Assembly: GCA_018340805.1 (NCBI GenBank)
Contig: JACMZG010000008.1
Span: 56,084,708-56,148,707, forward strand
Direction of reading: 5' to 3'
Source: Microvelia longipes
Lineage: Eukaryota > Arthropoda > Insecta > Hemiptera > Veliidae
DNA length: 64,000 bases
Shown: piece after piece, positions 1-11,813 of the stretch
Numbering within the stretch: position 1 is the stretch's first letter
Layout: every line of letters begins with the position of its first letter
Translations under genes and position numbers: made by a program
Notes under the pieces: generated by a model
What the model saw: only the letters and a program-made list of their open reading frames with translations
Database searches by the model: none
Told to the model about the DNA's origin: nothing

Positions 1-675
1 CAAAGTAAATAATGTTACATTATCTATTTATTTTTTATAGATTATCATTTTACAAATAAATATAGAAATGTTACTATTTTACTGCATACAATAGATGCTT
101 TAGGACCAAATGAAAGTTTTTTTACCAAGGGAGCGATAAACTTATCTCCCGTCTACAAGTACAAGGAGATAAAGAAACAATTCTCCAAATATATAAAAAT
201 AGTATATGAAACACGGCAGTGAAGTATTTTCATTGCTCTGGAAATGAGTCATTAGCTCTACATCGCTAGACTTTCCACAGGAATGAAATGTCACTTTACT
301 GCCAAGTAAATGTAAAGGTAACGAGAGAGAGAGGTGAGAACCATTTGTTCAAATATCTTGATTCAATGAGACGAAACTCATAGAATCACAGAGCATTACT
401 GACTGATTATTAAGATCAGCTTACAACCACCAAAGATTACTTGATAACTCAAATGTTTATTAACAGGATTTGACTATAGTCTTGACTGAAACTTCTATGC
501 AACTTTGTTGACTCTTCAACTTAAACGTATAAACCTTTCTGTTTAGAGAGCACAGTAATAATTCTCAAATTATTATTATTGTTGATATAAGTCAAAAATG
601 GAAAATAAATACATCAATAAATACTAGAGTATTTATTTTATTTTTTTTAAATTGTAAAGATACAATTTTTAAACT
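1..675. other. AT-rich intronic sequence, nothing recognised
   Basis: No open frame with splice borders, no RNA gene and no repeat that I can match elsewhere in the window. Confidence 0.5.
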
Positions 676-946
676 AAAAAACGGGTACGGGGTACCACAG
701 AACTTTTTCCCACCTCATCCTCACTTCAACGGAAATCATAAATTTTTATAGCAGTGCGTATTCAAACTCGTTCACTAGTCCTTAGACAGTAGAATAACAA
801 CAATTTTATTCTCAGTTGTCACTAATCCAGACACTGACCTCGCTAATTGCTGCTTAATATTAGTTATTCAACAAAAACCGTAGATATACTAACCATATTT
901 AAATAAAATTAAGTACACAAATTTATATCATGAAGGGATACATTAG
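676..946 (-). repeat. 5S-type foldback family, partial copy
   Basis: In minus orientation, the segment shows the family's tail block (GGGTACGGGGTACC, then the TTTTTCCCACCTCATCC block). It then has a decayed CGAGCGAAGCGAG-type stretch and a diverged 5S-like segment near 825-865 (reverse complement TTAAGCAGCAATTAGCGAGG). Both inverted-repeat ends are missing. Confidence 0.6.
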
Positions 947-963
947 TACTAAAATCTAAACTC

Positions 964-1457
964 GGAGTCACCCGTGGTACGGGCCATAACAAATGAATGG
1001 ACTTAGTCATGGTTTCAATCCAGCAGGGCCTCTAGGATTTTTATGAGGGATAAAATTTTGCGTACACGTTTCCTTCGAAGGGAAGTAAGAGCGGTAGTCT
1101 CAGGACTCGTTTAACAGGATCCTTAACCTAATGAATCTGGGTATAGGCAACATTTAGACCCTCATTGTTACATTCATTACATACTATACTGTTTCTGTCT
1201 TATAGTTTAAAGTGTGTGGAGGTTTGGTTTTAACAGTCTCAGAGGCACATGTTGTTCCCAGTTTTCCTAGACTATAAGACGTCAGTGAAAATATGTTATG
1301 ATGTGCTTGAAAAGCATGAGAGGAACCTAGAATTCACGGCTCTCTCTCTAGATTAGATGAAATATACCTACACTACCTTAGGATGCTGGCAAAAAGGGCC
1401 CAAACGTGGACCTACTTGCTGGTAGTTACTTACCACTCCCCCCATATACTACACTAC
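964..1457 (+). mobile_element. tRNA-related SINE, family A, with 17-bp target duplication
   Basis: The element starts GAGTCACCCGTGG and has a B-box-like GGTTTCAATCC about 50 bp in. It ends in the block GGACCTACTTGCTGGTAGTT followed by a C-rich/ACTAC tail. It is flanked by a perfect 17-bp direct repeat TACTAAAATCTAAACTC at 947-963 and 1458-1474. That is the signature of LINE-driven insertion. A second full copy lies at 43650-44165 in the opposite orientation and keeps a clearer A box. No coding capacity. Confidence 0.82.
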
Positions 1458-1474
1458 TACTAAAATCTAAACTC

Positions 1475-2920
1475 AATTAAATTATTTTTTTATTGATTTA
1501 AAAAAAACCTATACGTGTCACGCGATAAAAACGCACTAATGCTGATAATGAACTAAAAAAAACTTAGCACAAATCTGCGTCACATATATAACTACATGCG
1601 TGCTAATTTTAAAATCATTTTTTCGATAAAAACATTTTTTTACGACAAATAAATGTTGGAAATATTTTTGCTGAGTAGTTTTTTGGCGTTTAATCTCGTC
1701 ATAGAAACAAAATTTAAGTGAAATCCCGGTTTGAGATTTTTATTACAACCACAATACTTGCTTTATAACCACAATTTTACTATATTTATAACCCATAACT
1801 AATTTCTTAAAACTTGACATTACTTAGTGTATGTTTGAGCCTATTAAAAAAATTCTCTAGCGTTAAAGTAAAAACTCCAGCCTTGCGTAAAATTCCATAA
1901 TGCCAAGCCTGGCCCAGAGATTTTTATTTCAACCCTTCTGGGTTTCTGCTTAAGTACAGAGGTTATACCCTCCAGCCAAACCCCATCCGTACAGACCCTG
2001 GTATTAAACTTTTTTTAGATATTTCCTTTCCAAAACCACCAAAGCATTTTAGACAAAAAATCGGAGGTATATATAAAAAACGGCGAAAAAATCTAGGAAA
2101 AAAATTAAACTTTCTAATAACAATTTCGAGAAAAAAACCTGAACAAGAATGTTTATATTTTTATTCGAAATTCTTATAAGAATTAATAAAATTTCTTACA
2201 AATAATAAAAAATTTAATATTAAAAAGTGAACACATAAATACCATTTTTATGGAAGCTTTTTGCTTAACTTAACTAACTAAAAAGAAAAGTTATTAAACT
2301 AGGTTATGAAACAAACTAACAGTAAACAATTGTGGAAATGAAAAATAAAGAAAATGTATAAGATGAAAACAGCTTGCTAGCAACTCAATTAGAGTTTGGC
2401 TAAAGTTTTCTAACAACACTAATAAGAGAGAAGATAGAGACAATAAGAAGCAAACTTATTGTAATTATACTAATAAGTTTTTAACCACAAATTAGAGATT
2501 TAAGTAAATTAGGAAGAAGAAATTGGGAAGGAATGTAAAAATTGACTTTAAAGCAACTCAATCAACTTTAATGTCTAGAAAAAAATGTTTTCACACAGCA
2601 TTAATATATTAATTTATGTTTAACGTTCAATTTGTTTGAAGAAATTGGTATGCAACAGTTTTGACCACGCAATACCTAAAGGTTGATTTTTGTACCAAGT
2701 TTTAACTATTTAGCATACAAACAATGTCAGCTAGAATGATAACAGCCCGATAACTCATAAACGCACTACTTTTTCTAGAACCAACGGTATAAATGATAAA
2801 TTAAAACATCATGATGTAATGGATTACACACCCCTTAACTAAACTATTAGTTATACTTTCTCTTAGAACTACAGAGATATGAAAAGATATTCTAATACAG
2901 CCGGACTATAGTGTAACACA
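1475..2920. other. AT-rich intronic sequence, nothing recognised
   Basis: A/T homopolymer-rich with no supported gene or repeat. A small GC-richer patch near 1880-2000 has no reading frame of note. Confidence 0.5.
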
Positions 2921-3070
2921 CGGCTAAAATCAGATGACAGCGTGGGAAAATTATGCCAGAGAGCCAATGAGGTTATTCCTGGATGTAAAACGACGCACAC
3001 CATTTCAAATCAAACCAACCTCATTGGTTCCTTAAAACTATTTTTCCACGCTGTCAACTGATTTAAGCCA
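2921..3070. mobile_element. MITE, about 150 bp (family M1)
   Basis: Inverted ends read CGGCTAAAATCAGATGACAG on the left and CTGTCAACTGATTTAAGCC on the right, with GCGTGGGAAAA / TTTTTCCACGC next to them. The centre contains CCAATGAGGTTATTCC and its partner ACCTCATTGG. A second copy with the same layout lies at 11666-11813, which confirms a mobile family. Confidence 0.82.
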
Positions 3071-5334
3071 TGAGTTATGCTATAGATAATATTGTTATGT
3101 TAAACACATGACATACACAAATTAGTCAGCTCCTGAATAAGGACTGATGTAAATTTTACACATACTTTCAAACCAATCACATGACAAAGCGGATACAAAA
3201 AACTTTAACACTTTCAGTGCTAAATTAAAACTTGAATGTATAAAAACACATTCGTACTTTATTTTAACTTCCTTGGATTATTTTCCGATATTTAACAAAT
3301 TATTAAAAAACGTTAACATGTGATTTAATAAAAATTAAACAGATTCAGATAATGAGAAAAAACTTGGCTCACAACACAAAACTACAAAATGTGAAGTATT
3401 TACTTATAAAACGCCCAGATCGTATAATAAGGAAAAATGAGTTGTGGAGTTTCAAATAATAAAATAAATCGGAGTCCCTCCACTAATAATATATATATTT
3501 GACATAACCAGCTTTCAATCTTAACAGATCAACTTCAGTGCCTAACCGCAACAGAGTAAAAATATATCACATAAAATAATCTAAACAAAAATAACATACT
3601 AGAATAAAAAGCAATACAATAAAGTGAAATTAAAATAAAATAGGAAAGCAAAATAAATACATAGTTGTTATAACTTATATAACATAGACTTGATTGATTT
3701 AGATACTAAGTATTACTATGAATTAAAGACAATGGGAATTATCTATTCGACACAAACATAGAATATATTTGGGTTCGACATTTAACTAAATCAGAGACTA
3801 AAATCAATGAGAAACAGTTCTCCTAAAAATTTAGCTACACTTATAGCATATGAAAAAATGCCCGTATTAGAAGCTTTCGACCCATCAGGGGTTTCACCCT
3901 GCAGGAACCTCACCTCAGGTAGGTTATGTCTATAACCCGCTAAGAATTAATAAAAATTAAAAGTTGGCGAAATCTTTTAATACAATTCATATAATCTTAA
4001 AGCACAGCCAGGGTTACGTACCCTTGGACATCGGTGCCGAAATCGATTTATGATGGTCACGAAGGCAGTCATATAGCTTTTGAGGCCAATAAAATTTTCG
4101 GAAAATCTTCTGTTATCAAAATGTATATAACCATGAGTCCCATGTGGGTATAATCATGGAGTTGCTGTCCATGTAAGACCTTATGTGATAGCAAATAATT
4201 TCATGACAAAATGTTTCACAGGAAAAGCCAAAGTTTTCAGTACAATATGAATATTTTATTTAACAAAACATTTTCTCTCACAAAATATTTTATCCTTAAA
4301 TCCAAGAATAATTTTGAGCTTCACTGCTTTAAAATATTTAGCAATATGAAATATTCTTTGTAACCTTAATTTGTCAAAAATTAAAAAACGGATCTTATGA
4401 AAAGAATTTCGAACAAGAAAAGATGACGGCAAGTTTCCCAAGTAATATGATAATACTGCGAAAAATGCCAGTGATTTTATCCCAGGCTAGTAAAATGTGG
4501 AAACCCAGCCGGTAAAGTGCTTCTTTTATAGGCGTTTAAACATTTTTAAGCTTTTTATTTTTTATCACCCTCGAATCCTTTTATTCTTCATGGAAGATGA
4601 ATATGAGAATATTTTAGGAGTAATTGTGAAATTTCATGAATTATTTCCTTTTATCATTTCACTGGTTAACTGAGGTATTTACTACATAGTGAGATAAGAT
4701 TTATGAAACAAAATGAACTTCAATCCTATGATGAAGGATACTAATTTACAATTTAAAGTCTATACATATAGTACAATCGATCTTCTATATGGTTCTATTT
4801 TACATAAATCAACTTATATTATTATAATATAATACATAAAATTATACTAATATAATTTACGGCAAACTTACATGTATAAAAATAATAATGAACAACAATA
4901 ATACAAAATAACAACAATAGACCTAAGACTGGTTCTTAGAGAACCTATGGCCCCTATTTTCTAAATTGAAAATACTATGACATAGGATGAGTCAAAATTA
5001 AATCAAATCAAATAAACTGATATAACAAAAAATAATTACTTTTTTTGTTGTTAAATATGTGCATTTTTCCAAGGGTCTTATGGCCGTGACGACATTTTGG
5101 TTAATCCAAAACTCTTGAAAAATTATCATTTTGAAAATTAATTTAAATTAACGAACTACTTTTATGATAAAATGTTTTATTAATAAGATCAGAATTATTA
5201 TTATTTTCATTAAAAAAAGATAAATCGGGCATTCTTGCAATGAGTATGCGTATTTATATTTAGTAAAACAAATAAAACCTCAATTGAGAATTACAGCTTT
5301 TAGAATTATTATATTCATATTTTTTTGTTATTAT
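3071..5334. other. AT-rich intronic sequence, nothing coding
   Basis: Mostly A/T. Around 3870-4100 is a GC-richer patch with small hairpins (GGGTTACGTACCC near 4012). No exon with usable borders. The minus-strand open frame at 4256-4441 looks like chance. Confidence 0.5.
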
Positions 5335-6432
5335 GGGTCAATCCATATCAAGTGTCCCAGACTTGGATGCTAAAAAAAAAATAGATTTTGATAATATTTG
5401 CTACTAATACTATATCTATGGTGAGTAAAAAATGACCAATATAAATTTTTTATGTCACCCGTTCTTTTTTTATGGTCACTTTTATGGTCCTCCGACCCTA
5501 AAATTAGTGATTTTTGACCTTCAGATAAGCAGCCGTACTCGTTTCCGCTTGTACTACAGAAAAATAATGAACAGATCTGTTTAAAGCAAGCTTTGAGCTA
5601 AATTTGGTCCTTTTGACACTTTTACTATGCCCCTCCCTGGGGGGGCAATGGGGCTCCCAAATTTAGGGTTTTAAAAATATATTAAAATTTTAACATTTTT
5701 TATAATATGAGAAATCTGGAATTAAGGAGCTCCCAATTTTTTAGGAGTTACTTACTTAAGCAAGCAATCAACAAGCATTAATATAATTCGTTATGAGCTA
5801 TGATTGTTTGAAAATCCATATTTTTATTTTGGTCATTTTTGACCTTCAATATCTCCTTGGACATGTATACTTTTTAACAAAAATCCATATCACAAGACCC
5901 CTTACCAGTGTCCCACATAAACACTAAAAACATTCTTGTTGTTTTGCCCACAAGCAAAGTTATAGCTAAATCATGTATGATTTCCAATATATCAAATAAT
6001 ATATTTTTTTCATATGTGAAGAATTTAAATTAAGAGCTACCCATTTTATATGCGTTGCTTAGATTAAGACAAACATCCACAAATGTTTAGATTGTTATCG
6101 TTTATGAGCTATGATAATTTGAAAAATGACAATTTTTTGTGTCAAAGGACCAAATTTGCTCAAAGCTTGCTTTAAACAGATCTGTTCTATTTTTCCTGTA
6201 GTACAAGCGAGAACCGAGTATCGGTTGCTGCTATCTGAAGGTCAAAAAATCACTAAATTTTAGGGTCGGCGAGACCATAAAAGTGGACCATAAAAAAGAA
6301 CGGTGACCATAAAAAAATTATATTGGTCATTTTTTACTCACCATAGTATGGGTAATCATAAGCAAAATAATTATCAAATCTATTTAGAGCACCTTTTTTA
6401 TTTTTTTTGGGACACTTGATATGGATTGACCC
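5335..6432. mobile_element. Long-TIR DNA element, 1.1 kb, non-coding
   Basis: Both ends read GGGTCAATCCATATCAAGTG inwards. The inverted arms extend about 280 bp (5335-5625 and 6150-6432) with shared blocks such as TGGTGAGTAAAAAATGACC and CAGATCTGTTTAAAGCAAGC. A TAT triplet flanks each side (5332-5334, 6433-6435), a possible target duplication. The centre holds a diverged direct repeat of about 110 bp (about 5705-5815 and 6015-6128), each containing GAGCTATGAT. There is no transposase reading frame, so it is non-autonomous. I cannot assign the superfamily. Confidence 0.85.
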
Positions 6433-6435
6433 TAT

Positions 6436-7430
6436 GGTATTTTAATATAATACCAGCATTTAGGATAAATTTCTAAGAAATGTCGTATCTTTATTATATA
6501 AAGATAATGAAATCATTATAATGATTTTACTTACATTATATTTGTATTATAACAATTTGTTTATCTTAAATTATTTTAAGTAAATTATTGAAAATAAAAT
6601 ATAATACAAAAGCAATTTTATATTACTGAAATACACAGAATTCTTGGACTTTTAAAGGTCACAGAATATCATAAAACAGAGAATATGGTTATTCAAGAAT
6701 TCAATAAGAGTATCTGGACCCAGAGGAACCGATAGAGCCTTACATTTCCATAAATCCAATGCCCTGTGGCTTTACTTGAGATTTTTATTACTTTCCTTAA
6801 GGAAAAACTTCTAAGCTATTTTCTTCTCCAACAGAGATTTATTGTCCGAGGATAAGGAAAGAGGTTATGGATGAGGCATATTGCCCAGGGCTCACTTCAA
6901 AGCTGCATATTATTGTTTGAAGAACCAAGTTTCAGTATTATCATGATTCCTTTCAGAGACGAAAAATACATTTATTGTATAAAAGAAAAAAAACCCAAAC
7001 CCCCAAAAAAATAAACATAAAACTTTTTTTACTTAATCAACTCCGAAAAATTGAAATGAATAAAAAAAAGTAATATGGGTCGTCAACTGAAACTTTTAAG
7101 ACGTTGGAATTGAAAATAAACGCTAAAAGTTAAACAAATGGAAAGAGGAAAAACAATCTTGGGAAATAACAGGAGCGTTAAGCAGCAATAAAACTTTGCC
7201 AATGTGAGACGATATTCAAACTCGAAATTTCAGCACCAAACTTTTCTCTTATAACAGCAAATTAAGTTAAATTTCTAAATCGCAAAACAAACGTTGAAAC
7301 AAATATAACAATAAGGAAAAAATATTACAGCTAGGAAAAAAATAAGTGCTTATACTCAAAAATAATACCAAAAGTAATCATTTTTGGTGTATATACTGGA
7401 TTGTATGTAGGAGCTCATATCATCAATTTG
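6436..7430. other. AT-rich intronic sequence, nothing recognised
   Basis: There is a short inverted match GAATTCTTGG / CAAGAATTC (about 6640-6700) and A-runs. No gene or dispersed repeat seen. Confidence 0.5.
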
Positions 7431-7656
7431 TACTTTTCCTCATTTATACCGTAGGTAAATAGGAAATGTATTGTGTTTGCAAAACAATCTGAAACCGGGA
7501 TGTCACCGGAATTATCAGTCTAAGGTGTTTTTAAAACCTTCTGAGTGGTTTTCACAAAGTTGTCTGTCTGTGTAGGGGTATGTGTGTCTGTTGTCATCGT
7601 AGCTCCTAGTGTATTTATGATAGAGAGTTGAAAACCGCTATAGTTGTGCTATTCAG

Positions 7657-7776
7657 AAATAGTTATTTATGCCATAAGGCTGAGAAGTGTGTCTTTATGT
7701 CACGGCAATAGATTTACCGACGACGAAGCGAGTCGGGGAAAAATTGCCAAGACATAAAGACATTTTGGCATACACT
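7657..7776. repeat. Palindromic insert with a hairpin inside a hairpin
   Basis: The outer arms TATTTATGCCA and TGGCATACACTATT flank inner arms TGTCTTTATGTC and GACATAAAGACA. The loop between contains CCGACGACGAAGCGAGTCGG, itself able to fold. It sits between the left part of the foldback copy and the TIR element that follows. Confidence 0.6.
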
Positions 7777-8256
7777 ATTTTTTTTGAGGTAGCACTCATT
7801 AAATAAAGCGCTCATTAAACTGTGCTATATACTTAATTGAAACAAAAACGTCCAATTATTATTAACTCCACATTATCGCCGTCATTAAATCCATCCATAG
7901 CTTCACACTTTTACTCAAAAATGTAAAAGCTTTACAAATAAACACACAAAAAATTGTCAATTAGTTAGACACCTTTTAAAAACGAAAAAAAATTAGTCTA
8001 CGAACAAAACAGAAACAAAATGAACGGTTTTTAAATAAAGCGCATGAGTTTAACACAGATTGTTTTTTGAACATGCTACATTACATAATGGCGGCAACAT
8101 ATGAATTACTTTTACGTCCTAGGAGTTTTTTTACATTCATTATTGTCCTCGGAGGTGAAAAGTACTAAATAACCTCCTAATACAATAATGATTGGCTTCT
8201 CATCCTAAAAACGGTCCAATAAAGTGCTCAATTACGTACTACCTCAAAAAAATATT
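7777..8256. mobile_element. TIR element, about 480 bp, nested in a foldback copy
   Basis: Inverted ends: TTTTTTTTGAGGTAGCACTC on the left and its partner GTACTACCTCAAAAAAA on the right. Inside them are the related blocks ATAAAGCGCTCATT and AATAAAGTGCTCAATTA. The element interrupts a foldback-family copy and is therefore younger. No coding frame. Confidence 0.7.
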
Positions 8257-8575
8257 TTTATGACGTTATTAACCAGCAATAATGAATAAGCGAAAATTTC
8301 GAAAAATCATGAAACACGAAAACATGATGGGATCGGATTGAGATTTAACAAGCATGTAGCCATGTATAAGATTAACACAAGTTTCATCTCATTATCAGCA
8401 TTACTTCAATTTTTATCGAATGACTTGTGTACGTTTTCATAAAATTGTAAAAAATCGGACAATAATCCAATTGAGTTTAAATTCGGTACAAGTGTATTCC
8501 TATACGTAATAAATAAGTGTACCGAGATTTGATTTAATACGAAAAGTATATCTAGGGTTTTAGTTAGATCATAAA

Positions 8576-8626
8576 AGTTAAGCAGCATTGAGCATGGTTA
8601 GTTTTGAATGGGTAACCGCTGAGAAT
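8576..8626 (+). repeat. 5S rRNA-like segment inside a foldback copy
   Basis: The segment reads AGTTAAGCAGCATTGAGCAT, then GGTTAGTTTTGAATGGGTAA, then CCGCTGAGAAT. It follows the 3' half of eukaryotic 5S rRNA (AGTTAAGCAGCGTCGAGCCT, GGTTAGTACTTGGATGGGTG, ACCGC), the part that contains the TFIIIA-bound internal control region. The 5' half of 5S is missing, so it is a derived module and not a 5S gene. The same module recurs at 59149-59200. Confidence 0.75.
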
Positions 8627-8886
8627 GAAACTGAAATATTCAATATCTGAGGACGAGCGAAGCGAGTCCGAAGACGTATGCGGTATAAATTAGATAAATT
8701 TTATATTCTGAGGACGAGCGAAGCGAGTTCGAAGCAGGGAGGATGAGTGTAGCTAATCCGATCTGATGAGGAAAAGTTCCGAGGTACCCCTTACCTGATT
8801 TTTTTATTTTTGTTGAATCAAATATATACCTTATATTATTTTACACCAAGTCATATCAGCCTCAAACATTTTATTTTAATGATTTT

Positions 8887-9017
8887 ACTTTGTGACTGGG
8901 CCCAGTACCCAATGTAAGCAGAAGCATATAATATACACGCAACATGCAATTCCGCAGAGTAATTCTCTGCTTAAATAGCATAATACCTTATGTAGCGTAC
9001 TGGCCAAGTCACAAAGT
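8887..9017. mobile_element. MITE, about 131 bp
   Basis: Inverted ends ACTTTGTGACTGGGCCCAGT and GTACTGGCCAAGTCACAAAGT pair over about 20 bp. The centre has a small hairpin GCAGAGTAATTCTCTGC. No coding content and no second copy noticed. Confidence 0.7.
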
Positions 9018-11142
9018 GACATGTTGAGATTGATAAGACTTGCCATAAAATAAGACCTACATTTTTTTTACGCCAGACTTAGCTTTTTACCCTAATAATT
9101 TTGGTGGGGATAATGTTTTACCATGATACATACTTACAACATAAATGAAAGCTTAATAAATTGATTTTTATTCTGTAGACACTCTAAATACCTTTATTAC
9201 CTTCACCCCTAAGTGAATACGGTAATCACAAGTACATGAACAAGATAAATAATGCTTGAAGAAAAAAAATGATGATTCATAGAAAAACAAATATGTTTGT
9301 TTATAAGCTATCTTAAATAGAGAAATAAAAATTTAGAGGTTTAGAAGTGAAACACAGGGTTGAAAACAAAATTCAAAAAGTTTAATTAAAATTGAGTAAA
9401 ATGTTTTGGGTGTTATGGTATCGTTATAGTCTTGAGGGCTGGAAGCTTTATGAAAGAGCCCTAGGAACTTGCGTTTTAATATAACTCTGATTATAAATCA
9501 TTTTGAATGGGATTTATAAGGGAAAGGATTGAAGAGACGATATGAGAAGCTGTACGTATTGGTTCAGCACTTCTATAATGCACACACAATTTATACACAT
9601 CGGGTTTACTTCATTCATTAAGATAAAAACAATTATATAATTAACAAATATATACAAAATAACTTACACTTAGAAAAAGATTGTGTAAATTACATAGATA
9701 CATACATGTATAATCAGATGTTCAATTTTCAGTTTAAAGAAACAGTAACGAAAATTATCATCAAATTAATCAAAGCATAATAATAAAAAAATACCATTTA
9801 GCATTGATAGTGGAGTAAAACAAATTAAAAGTAAATATAGAAAATAGAATTAAGCAAATTTTTTATCAAATATCTCCGCTCAACGCAGTAAATAAGTTTA
9901 TGATAAAAAAATTGAAAGTAAAAAGACTACTGAAAGGAATTTGAAAGCCAACAAGTTTAAAGTTCAAATTAATCAAGAGATGCTTCATGTTAAACCCTTT
10001 GATCTCCACTATCCAGCAACCATTTCATTTTCAGAATAAAATCCACATATCAAACTACTGTATCTCGAGATACAAGGCAACATGCAAAGTTTTATCAACA
10101 TGATATCAACTTGTAGTAGATATGATTTCCTACAAACCTTTTACTTCTAGGCTTTCAAAGCACTTCGCTTGATTAAAAATTGTATATTAGTAATTTCTAG
10201 GGTTAAAATCTAAAGAATAGGGAGAGACTTTAAAATAGGGTTATTTTTATACGTTTGAAGTTAAACCAATAATATTTCATTACATTAATATATAAAAGCG
10301 TAATTTTCCAAGAAATTCCCTACAATGAGAATTAACTAATAATATACATTTTAATTATTACTTCTTACATCCAAAAATTACTTAGAACGCTTTTGAAATA
10401 GTTATAAAAGAATATAGTAGGAATACATTTGCTAATAAGAACTATAAGAAATAGTTATACATTTGCTATATAATTGTATATTATAAGGAAATAGTTAATA
10501 ATTAATAGTTAAATATATAAATGATAGACTGGAAAGACGGCATATTTTAAAGTTCAGGACAGTAAATATGAAGAACCGAATAATAGTATACAGAATAGCA
10601 ATATTATGCATAGCGAAACCTTCTCTACACTACATTACAGAGCTCTTTATCCTTGGCAATGAACTTTTTATATATTATCGACTGATAAATACTGTTTTGT
10701 TCATGGATAAGATTTAAGTTTTGAATTCGAAATTAATGAGGAAAACACGTAATTTAAAAACATAAAGTCTAGCTTATAGGTACAAATACTTTGAAACAAC
10801 AAGAACAGTAAGAATATAACATAATGACGCCTTTTATTTAAATAAAATAGTGTAAGGGATACTTGGTGTAAATACAATTTGGTTATAGCTAGGTTTTAAT
10901 AGAACGATGATAATTCAATTGATAATTCATTAATGAATTCGCTAATAAATATCCGAGAGTGTACAAGAAATAGTTGAATTTCGGATTCCTAATTAGTTAC
11001 ACTCAATTACCGAATAAAGAAATATTTAACAAAGCGGGCATAAACATCAATAATGCAATGTTTGCTTAAATTCTTTAACAAAAACAATGTTTACAGACTC
11101 ACAAGCTATTGGTACCACTGTGTGTAAACAAATCGTAAATCC
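9018..11142. other. AT-rich intronic sequence, nothing recognised
   Basis: Long A/T-rich stretch with no exon, RNA gene or match to the repeat families in this window. Confidence 0.5.
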
Positions 11143-11340
11143 TTGACACATTATAATTGTGCGAGGGAAACCTAGGAAATGTAACAAGCAAAATGCAATG
11201 CTACATCTGGGAACTGTTCCATCATTCGACATCATTGATTGACATAATGGCATGTCCCACTATGTTTCGTTACATTTCTTAGGTGGCTCTCACACAATTA
11301 AAATGTGTCAACCATTGATGTTTTGCAAAACTCGGTAGTA
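11143..11340. mobile_element. MITE family M2 copy
   Basis: Arms TTGACACATTATAATTGTGC (11143 on) and its inverted partner ACAATTAAAATGTGTCAA (to 11311) are followed by matching CCTAGGAAATGTAAC / GTTACATTTCTTAGG. The right side continues into TGTTTTGCAAAACTCGG. The same motifs recur at 19161-19290 and 35815-35885. The minus-strand open frame in this stretch is a by-product. Confidence 0.65.
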
Positions 11341-11665
11341 TTAAATGATATACGTAAATCTTTAAGTTTAAAATGCTCAAAGGTTACAAGAGAAGCCTAA
11401 TTTAACACGGTTTACAATCAAAATCAATTTTTTTTAAATCTTTATGACACATGTCATAAATTTGAGAAGATAGATAGTTTATTAGTTGCCATTCAAACTC
11501 CTATAACTTTTTTACACCCTTGTAAAATGTGATTAGTTTTAATAACAAGTATTATCATATGTAGAACACTATGTCCTAGATAGTAAAAGTAAAAACATGC
11601 CGACTAATGTAAAGCAAACCTTTTTCATCTCAAATATTCGAATTTAGCTAAAATATTTCGAAACA

Positions 11666-11813
11666 CGGCTAAAATCAATTGACAGCGAGGGAAAATAATG
11701 CCACGATGCCAATGAGGTCATTCCTGGATGTTAAACCACGCACATCATTTGATGTCGGACCAACCTCATTGGTTCCTCAACACTATTTTCCCACGCTGTC
11801 AACTGATTATAGC
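11666..11813. mobile_element. MITE, family M1, second copy
   Basis: The same layout as 2921-3070: CGGCTAAAATCAATTGACAG at the left, CTGTCAACTGATTATAGC at the right, and CCAATGAGGTCATTCCTGG inside. The short plus-strand open frame here is chance. Confidence 0.82.

Larger units (their letters stand above)
7431..8810 (+). mobile_element. 5S-type foldback family copy with nested insertions
   Basis: The left end CCTCATTTATACCGTAGG leads into the family's TIR block (GTATTGTGTTTGCAAA, then AAACCGGGATGTCACCGG). The body resumes after an insertion at about 7657-8256. It holds a 5S-like segment at 8576-8626, two CGAGCGAAGCGAGT units (about 8655 and 8710) and the tail block GAGGAAAAGTTCCGAGGTAC. The right inverted end is absent. 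The body without its insert aligns by eye with 58642-59365 and 59806-60642. Confidence 0.78.

Noticed and set aside
8760..8800. Hammerhead ribozyme-like core (CTGATGAG followed by GAAAA) in foldback copies
   Set aside because: There is no room for stem II between the two core motifs, and the motif is not kept in the other copies (GTGATAAG, ATGATGAG). Judged coincidental.
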